Shown here: in pieces, positions 22,901-27,391 of the stretch
How the letters are laid out: every line of letters starts with the position of its first letter
How positions within the stretch are numbered: the stretch's first letter is position 1
IMG/VR virus record: IMGVR_UViG_3300048818_000027
Location: 1-27,391 of that record
From: a virus
Length of the DNA: 27,391 nt
Strand: one strand, 5' to 3'
Position numbers and translations under genes: made by a program
Notes under the pieces: generated by a model
The model's input: only the letters and a program-made list of their open reading frames with translations
What the model was told of the DNA's origin: nothing
Database searches by the model: none

Positions 22901-24109
22901 GGCTACTGGTGCCCCGGTCACGAGCGCTGCATCCTGTACTCCCTGGTTTTTGTTGCACGCCGTGTCGTTGTCGTTGAGTATTTGGCCCCGAAGCGCGGAC
23001 TGTTGGGTCGAAGTCAGAAACGGATATGCCTGCTGAACGGTGAGCCCCAAGTCGAGGTTGTAGTGCCACGACGCGATGGCGTAGTCGAGGTAGGGTCCGA
23101 AGTTTTCATTCTGCGCGAACTCCCCGAAAAAGTTCAGGTGGGTCAGAACGTTGATCGCGCAGCTTAAAGACCCTTGCCGCTGGCGGCGGATCATGAAATC
23201 CGTCGCGCACAGGTATCCAACGGAGAGCCAGTTGGAGTTGTTTGCAACCCCACTTCCGCCCTGGTACACATGCAGCATGGGTGTTGAGATCCACTGGTTC
23301 GACCATCCAGTAATCGAGGCCCATAGAGAGAGCGTGGATACGGCCCACTGGCTCAGCACAACGCAGTTGCTTGACCCTCCGATCACGTTGGGGTTCCCCG
23401 GCGTTGGCCCGCAGGTGAGGTTGTTGGCCCAGTCCTGGTTTGCTGCGCTAGCAGGAGAGCCAGTCAACGTTAGAGTATAGGAGTTACCAACCACTGTCGC
23501 GACGGAGAACTCTCCGTCAATGGCGTTCCCGGTTGTCCCGAAGATGCCGACCTTGGCTCCGACCGCGATGATCGGGGTAAAACTCAAACTAACTGTCAGA
23601 ACGGAGCCGCTCTTTACCGCACTCGTAAGCCCGTTATCAGTGGATAGTACCACCTGACGATAGTGCGCCCCATTGAGACCGTCCTGCATGCCCAAATGGA
23701 TACCATCGGAGATCGTGTAGGGAGTAACTTGACCGCCCCACTGGACTCGCAGACCGGCCAAGCCGGGAGTGGACCCGTCGCACCATGTGCCCGACTCCAC
23801 AATGGGAGTATGGGTTAGATCGTCCATCTTAAAGTGAGTAGAATCAATAACTGGAGAATGGACGTAGCCTACCACTTGGTAGTTGCTGATATACCGCCGC
23901 GAGGAGTCGTTCACGCACACTTCATGGTTCTGGATCATCATGCCAGCTACTAGGTTATGAGGATCGATGGTCTGAATCACCCCGCCGGACGAGATACCAT
24001 TGATCTGGTACCCGATGGGGTTATCACGCAGATGGATAGTCTGAGCGTTCCCATGTTGAGGCAGGAAGCCAAACAACGTGAAGCCCAGCAGGAGATAGAT
24101 GGCTTTCAT
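19943..24109 (-). CDS. Large secreted polysaccharide-lyase-like protein with Ig-like C-terminus
   Basis: 1388 residues from the ATG at 24109, which overlaps the stop of the upstream gene (ATGA). The frame opens earlier, at 24160. It begins with a signal peptide (K-A-I-Y-L-L-L-G-F-T-L-F-G-F ... G-N-A-Q). The middle contains helical segments such as Y-L-D-Y-A-I-A-S-W-H-Y-N-L-D-L-G and H-Y-W-G-Q-V-A-K-F-H-S. A later beta-rich section has Y-A-Y-R-E-V-G-H-F and I-V-D-H-H-S-I-A-M-G. This recalls (alpha/alpha)-toroid polysaccharide lyases such as heparinase II/III types. Residues about 1277-1366 form a putative Ig domain (L-P-T-G-L-T-L, G-T-P-T-T-T-G). The short G-V-K-S-I-N-G-V-K-V-I-H tail is common on phage proteins. 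Likely a host-glycan-degrading protein. Confidence 0.6.
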   Translation of the reverse strand: MKAIYLLLGFTLFGFLPQHGNAQTIHLRDNPIGYQINGISSGGVIQTIDPHNLVAGMMIQNHEVCVNDSSRRYISNYQVVGYVHSPVIDSTHFKMDDLTHTPIVESGTWCDGSTPGLAGLRVQWGGQVTPYTISDGIHLGMQDGLNGAHYRQVVLSTDNGLTSAVKSGSVLTVSLSFTPIIAVGAKVGIFGTTGNAIDGEFSVATVVGNSYTLTLTGSPASAANQDWANNLTCGPTPGNPNVIGGSSNCVVLSQWAVSTLSLWASITGWSNQWISTPMLHVYQGGSGVANNSNWLSVGYLCATDFMIRRQRQGSLSCAINVLTHLNFFGEFAQNENFGPYLDYAIASWHYNLDLGLTVQQAYPFLTSTQQSALRGQILNDNDTACNKNQGVQDAALVTGAPVAGDGTSVTLASSDSQADGYYVGDIVRITQAGTGAIWYGYITNYVSKKATISIPSAGYYGVTTYGAYSSGGTYSYGWTVTYGGNSYTSLVNSNTGHQPDISPSQWALGIWPIPTATDTYAIFPAVTATTTTVTGHHTHFTSTVSVGDQIAAGSPIAGLSQVWNYYTPKNTAYVTVRTSDTVLAIIDDEELSVDLASGFPQIPIYLHQWTTGDCGLYHYEKYSGNFVIGPGRLPQAYYVDSGLGGRALADGNGDFIYPMGKLQIDLPLVADDSRAIADIEEIESYAWNYSLPWDWNYHTAYGENGTSHYWGQVAKFHSVLEMELKNSFTGFPNLTPETWLRDKNLFYQYNTLPDHRAWSGDSTTMWGWNIGYNNSNSAVDPTDTAADFLGYTNPNASTSSQYLKDFTTKHNNFPQGSDQDASVLAWLNYNPAITASDHTVQPKQFIFNDTRNSVCSSLSPLTGDVVGQYCIPTLRSDALVSMSDWGYTNPSATSMFFQSRSFSGHGYDNCQAGALGIYRTGYLLGDDNLYVFSGNYDIAEISALNAEFSDMPSIGGASVLGTSGGPCIAYFDRWASRPGGGWATNYGDTTSTFAYARSNMTGMWAISGGPTYAYREVGHFKKPGAHEVIVDHHSIAMGSATTLVHHLHFTQNGEPNNSGYGLEAAYPEGDTVCTSCAGTNPTGYVYEHESGAASDSLGPARKAGLTASIFSPGTITVRDDGVWSLANPNYNNASGSGGTLLGTHSHRVSISAGSTIGASATSLDDVVVYELCPDYTASCPQTATALNPDANWTGVQTADKVAIFARGGTTHSTMTGFTTTHAGTAQYLFGGLTPGTYTVTVGGTGVAGSPFTVAANDNSIEFENTSGVVSINGSVASCAITTTSLPGGTVGIAYSQTIATSNCVPNPPTSNWSVASGSLPTGLTLGSTTGMISGTPTTTGLFTFTIQTIDTISNTAVSGTLTILVGAGASIPTSVNGVKSINGVKVIH

Positions 24110-24810
24110 TTGAAGGTTGCCACCGTACACGTATACCCACTCTCGGTAGATACTGACCACTGCGGATTAACTGCTCCCGCTACCGACTGGACCAGATATC
24201 CGTCACCGCCTCCGATAGCAGTCCCGCCGATGAACGGGCTCGTGTCTTCTTTGGTGAGCCCGCTGTTAATTGTTACCGTCCCAAGCGATGTCTGGGAAGT
24301 TGCAAAGGCAGCTACGATGACTTCTCCATTTACTCCTGGAGTTACACTACCAGCCTGACAGGTAGTCCCCGAAACTACCCCGGATTGTGCCTGCTGGTCG
24401 AACGGAGCCGAGATGTCCGCGTTGCTAAAGCACATCGGCATAATCATCGGGAAGTTCCCATTCAGCGTAAACGTCATGGAAGACGAAACATTGGCGTTCT
24501 TCGCATAAAAGATCGCCACGTTAGCAACGCCATTCTGGGAATTTCCCAAAGCTATCCAAGTATTCGCCGGGCTAGAGGTCGGTGTCTCGCCTGAGACTAT
24601 GGCTCCATAATCCGAAACGGGCATCACGATCAAATTGGCCCCCGTGCAATTAATGGCGGAGGTAGTCACGGTGCCGGAGGCTTGGGCAAAGGTGTGGTTG
24701 ATCAGGACCTTTCCTCCGCCACCCCCGCTGGCCACCTTCCTGTGCTTACTCATTCCAATAAACTGAGCATGACAAGTCGCCGCACAAATCAAGAGTAGAA
24801 TTACTCGCAT
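24106..24810 (-). CDS. Secreted beta-sandwich protein
   Basis: 234 residues. A signal peptide is seen as M-R-V-I-L-L-L-I-C-A-A-T-C-H-A-Q. The mature domain contains N-L-I-V-M-P-V-S-D-Y, F-Y-A-K-N-A-N-V-S-S-S-M-T-F-T-L-N-G and G-E-V-I-V-A-A-F-A-T-S. The strand order resembles the N-terminal domain of the 395-residue virion protein at 1618-2805, so the two are probably paralogues. The ATG overlaps the upstream stop (TAAATG). The family is not named. Confidence 0.55.
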   Translation of the reverse strand: MRVILLLICAATCHAQFIGMSKHRKVASGGGGGKVLINHTFAQASGTVTTSAINCTGANLIVMPVSDYGAIVSGETPTSSPANTWIALGNSQNGVANVAIFYAKNANVSSSMTFTLNGNFPMIMPMCFSNADISAPFDQQAQSGVVSGTTCQAGSVTPGVNGEVIVAAFATSQTSLGTVTINSGLTKEDTSPFIGGTAIGGGDGYLVQSVAGAVNPQWSVSTESGYTCTVATFK

Positions 24811-26001
24811 TTATCTTGTCCCCGTGATCACGAACGTCGCCTGCTTCGAGGTTCCATCGGCTACAAACGTAAACTTCGCGTAGTCCGCGCTGACCAGCGT
24901 AGTTGTTCCGCTCTGCGTTCCGGATGCAAACGAGTTGGTACACGTTACCGCACCGGTCAAGAGTCCTGTGCTGGCCCCGTTACTTACGTTCATGGTGCTC
25001 GTCCCGTTATTGTCGGTGTAGCACTTAATGGCCGTGATCGTCCACGTCACTCCGAACTCGTTCAGGCACGCGGACATCAGGTAGGTTCCTGCCGTGATGG
25101 CGTTTAGTCCGTCTCCGAGACCCGGCTGACAAGAGAGAATCTTGTACCTCGCCAGCATCATCGTACTAGCATTTCCGCTGGAATCGAGGCAAACCTGAAG
25201 ATTTGACGTTGAGTCGAAGTAGCAAGCGACGGAACCGCCTGCCGGGGTAATCGGAGCAGTCCCAGTCGTGCCGACCACCAAATATGGCCCGCTCGGCGTC
25301 ACGCTCAGCATCTTCTTCCACGTGTTCGTAGCAGAACACCACCAATAATCTTGGTTCGTGGTATCAAGATACACTGCTAGATTCGAACTCGACGGAGCAG
25401 TGCAAGACGCCACCGGAGTGCCAGATCCAGACGTGAGCACCACGGAACCGGAACCGCTCGGGAGACTCGTTAAGTTGGCCCCGCTGAATGTCGGGGCAGA
25501 TTGGTATGTGGGTGCTCCGGCACCACCCGTCGGTGGGCCAGCCAGCACCGTATTGGGAGCGGCGTTAGACAGAGTGAAGGACAGTACGGGGGATGACGTC
25601 GGCGCAGACACGGAAGTAGTAAAGAGAGGACTTAAGGTTCCCGCCGCAAAGTTCGTAAGGGTTCCCGACCCGGCAGACCCGACACTAACCCAATCCCCGG
25701 CCTGCGTGCAAGCCGTATTGTTGCACGCGTATAAGATTCCAGCCGCCGTTTGACATTGCTGGCGTAAGGTGCCTATCGTATTTCCGGGAGAACCAACGCA
25801 CGCGATGGGCGTAGCGAATGGAACCCAATCTGAATTGACGGCACATCCCGTAGGCTTATTACATATCCATAAAGCAACGCTGCTCGTGTAGCACTGAGCA
25901 TGGTATACGCCGAACGTAGCTCCGGGCGTGCCTGAACACGGATAACTCTGCGCCCAAGCGAGGGAGGAGAAAAGCAACAACAGAGGGAGAAATCGTTTCA
26001 T
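24811..26001 (-). CDS. Tail-fibre-like protein with signal peptide
   Basis: 396 residues. The signal peptide is M-K-R-F-L-P-L-L-L-L-F-S-S-L-A-W-A-Q. Residues 20-110 hold two copies of a Cys-rich module (C-S-G-T-P-G... W-V-P-F and C-V-G-S-P-G... W-V-S-V). Residues about 125-175 carry S-P-L-F-T-T-S-V-S-A-P and L-S-N-A-A-P-N-T-V-L-A-G-P-P-T-G-G, which are typical of phage tail fibres. The C-terminal third looks like a beta-sandwich receptor-binding tip. The ATG follows a GGGAAT-containing leader. A signal peptide on a tail fibre is unusual. Confidence 0.6.
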   Translation of the reverse strand: MKRFLPLLLLFSSLAWAQSYPCSGTPGATFGVYHAQCYTSSVALWICNKPTGCAVNSDWVPFATPIACVGSPGNTIGTLRQQCQTAAGILYACNNTACTQAGDWVSVGSAGSGTLTNFAAGTLSPLFTTSVSAPTSSPVLSFTLSNAAPNTVLAGPPTGGAGAPTYQSAPTFSGANLTSLPSGSGSVVLTSGSGTPVASCTAPSSSNLAVYLDTTNQDYWWCSATNTWKKMLSVTPSGPYLVVGTTGTAPITPAGGSVACYFDSTSNLQVCLDSSGNASTMMLARYKILSCQPGLGDGLNAITAGTYLMSACLNEFGVTWTITAIKCYTDNNGTSTMNVSNGASTGLLTGAVTCTNSFASGTQSGTTTLVSADYAKFTFVADGTSKQATFVITGTR

Positions 26002-26017
26002 AATAGGATTCCCGTGT

Positions 26018-26236
26018 TCAGTTTTCAGTTTTCTTCACGTTAGCCATGGCGAGCGCGAACGACATGATGGCCGTAGCCCACCAAGCCCCCTCGCGGCCCC
26101 AGTGGAGATAGCTCGCGTATACGGCGGCGGCGAACGCGAGCACGGTGAGCACGTCCGGAGCGAACACCAGAAGGACGATGAAGTTGATGAGGCGGCCTAT
26201 TAGGTCGCGAAGATTGGAGGCGAGGTTAGAGAGCAT
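26018..26236 (-). CDS. Two-helix membrane protein, holin-like
   Basis: 72 residues with two hydrophobic segments, about 17-42 and 50-66, a short loop (H-W-G-R-E-G) between and a charged tail K-K-T-E-N. Small size, two helices and charged ends are what holins look like, and it lies near small genes before the fibres. No lysin is adjacent, so a holin role is only a suggestion. The ATG is inside the end of the upstream gene. Confidence 0.5.
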   Translation of the reverse strand: MLSNLASNLRDLIGRLINFIVLLVFAPDVLTVLAFAAAVYASYLHWGREGAWWATAIMSFALAMANVKKTEN

Positions 26237-26438
26237 TCATCCATACCACTATACGGTCGTCCAAGATCTGACGATACGCTTTCATAAAGCCCAACTGCTG
26301 GATAAGACGAGCCTTCTCCTCACTCGGTAAAGAGTTAAAAAGATGTCCCCAAATAAAGGCGTCGAGCTGTTGTACCTTTTCGTTAAGTTGGGAGCGTTCC
26401 CCAACAACTCGCTGTTGGTATGGTTCCAAGGGATTCAT
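26226..26438 (-). CDS. crAss001_48-like small protein
   Basis: 70 residues: P-L-E-P-Y-Q-Q-R-V-V-G-E-R-S-Q-L-N-E-K-V-Q-Q-L-D-A-F-I, then L-I-Q-Q-L-G-F-M-K-A-Y-R-Q-I-L-D-D-R-I. This matches the pattern of the crAss001_48-related domain, small helical phage proteins of unknown function. It overlaps the membrane protein gene by 11 bases. Start at ATG 26438, weak Shine-Dalgarno. Confidence 0.6.
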   Translation of the reverse strand: MNPLEPYQQRVVGERSQLNEKVQQLDAFIWGHLFNSLPSEEKARLIQQLGFMKAYRQILDDRIVVWMNAL

Positions 26439-26441
26439 ATA

Positions 26442-26780
26442 TTACGTCTTAAAGAAACCGGCAGAACCCATCACCTTGGGCTTAAACACTTCGCGCTGGT
26501 AGCCGCGACGCTCCGGTAATACTGCGGGAGGTTCGGGCTGGGGCTCGCGGGCATTCCGCATGAAGGCGGGCGTCACCTTAAAGTATCGCGCCCGCGTGTA
26601 GCCACGAAGAACAACGGGAGCGGAGCGGAGCACTTGGTGATATCCCTTACACTCACCACACAAGACCTGATCGTGAGAAGCGGTAATCGTGCTCGCCACG
26701 GAGACGTGAGTTTTTGCTACGGGAAGGTTAGCCACGGTGAAGTGTCCGCAGCCGAGAGCGCACATAGTAGGAGCGTTCAT
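26442..26780 (-). CDS. Cys-containing hypothetical protein
   Basis: 112 residues. C-A-L-G-C-G-H-F and L-C-G-E-C-K-G-Y-H-Q suggest a two-part zinc site, followed by a basic and Pro-rich tail (E-P-Q-P-E-P-P). AAAGGAAAAC stands before the ATG at 26780, whose ATG overlaps the upstream TGA. No family recognised. Confidence 0.55.
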   Translation of the reverse strand: MNAPTMCALGCGHFTVANLPVAKTHVSVASTITASHDQVLCGECKGYHQVLRSAPVVLRGYTRARYFKVTPAFMRNAREPQPEPPAVLPERRGYQREVFKPKVMGSAGFFKT

Positions 26781-26917
26781 TGTTTTCCTTTCTTCTTTTT
26801 ACAAGCATCCCACCCGTCCTGAACTACCTCGACGGGTTTGTTCTTATCGAGGCACCGACACTGAGCGATAACCGCTCCGCACGAACACTGTTGTATAAAA
26901 TGTCCGGCATGGTTCAT
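26777..26917 (-). CDS. Small Cys-rich protein, 46 residues
   Basis: M-N-H-A-G-H-F-I-Q-Q-C-S-C-G-A-V-I-A-Q-C-R-C-L-D-K... ending W-D-A-C-K-K-K-K-G-K-Q. C-S-C and C-R-C with a later Cys give a likely zinc site, and such short CxCG...QCRC proteins are common in phages. The ATG overlaps the upstream TAA (TAATG) and the TGA overlaps the next ATG, so it is coupled on both sides. Confidence 0.65.
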   Translation of the reverse strand: MNHAGHFIQQCSCGAVIAQCRCLDKNKPVEVVQDGWDACKKKKGKQ

Positions 26918-27234
26918 TATTTCTTCTTTCCTGGGGCGGGAGGATGCCCCATGTCGGTCTTAGGACCGAGTACGTCGATTGCTTGGAGCAACTGGGTACG
27001 GACGTTGTAGGCATCCATCAGCTTCATCGTTACGGATTGTGAGTTCACGGGAGCGCCGTCGATAATACCGGCAGGTATTATCACCGTAACCATCTTAAGA
27101 TCTCCGGAATTGGGAGTGAACTTGCCGATGGAAGCTTCAATAGCTTGGGATAACGTCGCCTCGAAGCTAGCGAGTACCCCGATATCGTCCGGCAGCTCCA
27201 AGGTGATACCGTCGTACATTCGTATCTCTGTCAT
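26917..27234 (-). CDS. Hypothetical protein
   Basis: 105 residues, starting M-T-E-I-R-M-Y-D-G-I-T-L-E-L-P. It has a helix at about 22-36, a hydrophobic strand V-T-V-I-I-P-A-G-I-I-D and a basic C-terminal G-K-K-K. AAGGA stands seven bases before the ATG. No family is recognised. It is the first complete gene of the run. Confidence 0.6.
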   Translation of the reverse strand: MTEIRMYDGITLELPDDIGVLASFEATLSQAIEASIGKFTPNSGDLKMVTVIIPAGIIDGAPVNSQSVTMKLMDAYNVRTQLLQAIDVLGPKTDMGHPPAPGKKK

Positions 27235-27297
27235 ATTTAATCCTTACGCGGAGGCCATCATCACGACGGTCTCCGCGATCTTATTCGCAGTGGAGAG

Positions 27298-27391
27298 TTA
27301 CTGCGAAACTGGCGTGCCGAAACTGAAGCTAGCCGTCGAGGCTGGTCCGACGATGATATCCACCGGAACTGAAGTCACCGGAGCGCCAGGA
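27298..27391 (-). CDS. C-terminal end of an off-window gene
   Basis: The minus strand reads P-G-A-P-V-T-S-V-P-V-D-I-I-V-G-P-A-S-T-A-S-F-S-F-G-T-P-V-S-Q and then TAA. The frame stays open for 17 further codons to a second TAA at 27244-27246. Only 30 residues are visible, so no function can be given. Positions 27235-27297 hold nothing else besides the Shine-Dalgarno of the next gene. Confidence 0.4.
   Translation of the reverse strand, partial: PGAPVTSVPVDIIVGPASTASFSFGTPVSQ

Noticed and set aside
1-27391. tRNA, CRISPR array, insertion sequence or attachment site
   Set aside because: No cloverleaf, spaced direct repeat array, transposase-like frame or integrase was found by reading. A tRNAscan and a repeat search would be needed to exclude short or divergent examples.

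Overview
The window is a late (virion-structure) region of a tailed double-stranded DNA phage or prophage. Almost every gene lies on the minus strand and reads from high to low coordinates, with very tight packing: GTGA, ATGA and TAATG stop/start overlaps are frequent and there are only a few gaps longer than 60 bp. The host cannot be named from the sequence. Several proteins carry Sec-type signal peptides ending in A-x-A-Q or similar, which points to a Gram-negative host. An acidobacterial host would fit, but that is an inference. No tRNA, rRNA, CRISPR array, integrase or complete insertion sequence is visible.

Layout in transcription order. (1) 27391-26018: a partial gene and a run of small genes, including two small Cys-containing proteins, a crAss001_48-like protein and a two-helix membrane protein (holin-like). 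(2) 26001-15479: host-contact genes. These are a signal-peptide tail-fibre-like protein, a secreted beta-sandwich protein, a 1388-residue secreted protein resembling (alpha/alpha)-toroid polysaccharide lyases with a C-terminal Ig-like domain, small proteins, a class 3 lipase, more secreted proteins, a DUF6527-like protein and a pectate-lyase-fold tailspike. (3) 15472-5150: head genes. These are a portal/MuF fusion with a C-terminal PD-(D/E)XK-like nuclease domain, a 2H phosphoesterase, a coiled-coil protein, a secreted protein, a 54-residue protein, a bacterioferritin homologue without its metal ligands, an XkdF-type protease/scaffold fusion with nested internal starts, and the major capsid protein with an inserted Ig-like domain. 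(4) 5109-4330: an HNH-like homing endonuclease inserted behind the capsid gene. (5) 4214-5: two small proteins, a lysozyme-like virion protein, structural proteins, a head-tail connector with an N-terminal Ig-like domain, and an HK97 gp10-like completion protein. Terminase genes and the tail tube and tape-measure genes are presumably outside the window.

The genes form one assembly programme. The portal/MuF protein and the protease/scaffold build a procapsid of the 5150-6691 capsid protein, the connector and gp10-like proteins finish the head-tail junction, and the fibre, lyase-like, lipase and tailspike proteins would act on the host surface. The most unusual points are the degenerate bacterioferritin, the portal-MuF-nuclease fusion, the nested starts in the protease/scaffold gene, six signal-peptide proteins in a virion operon, and a roughly 100 bp dyad-containing element present in three of the intergenic gaps.
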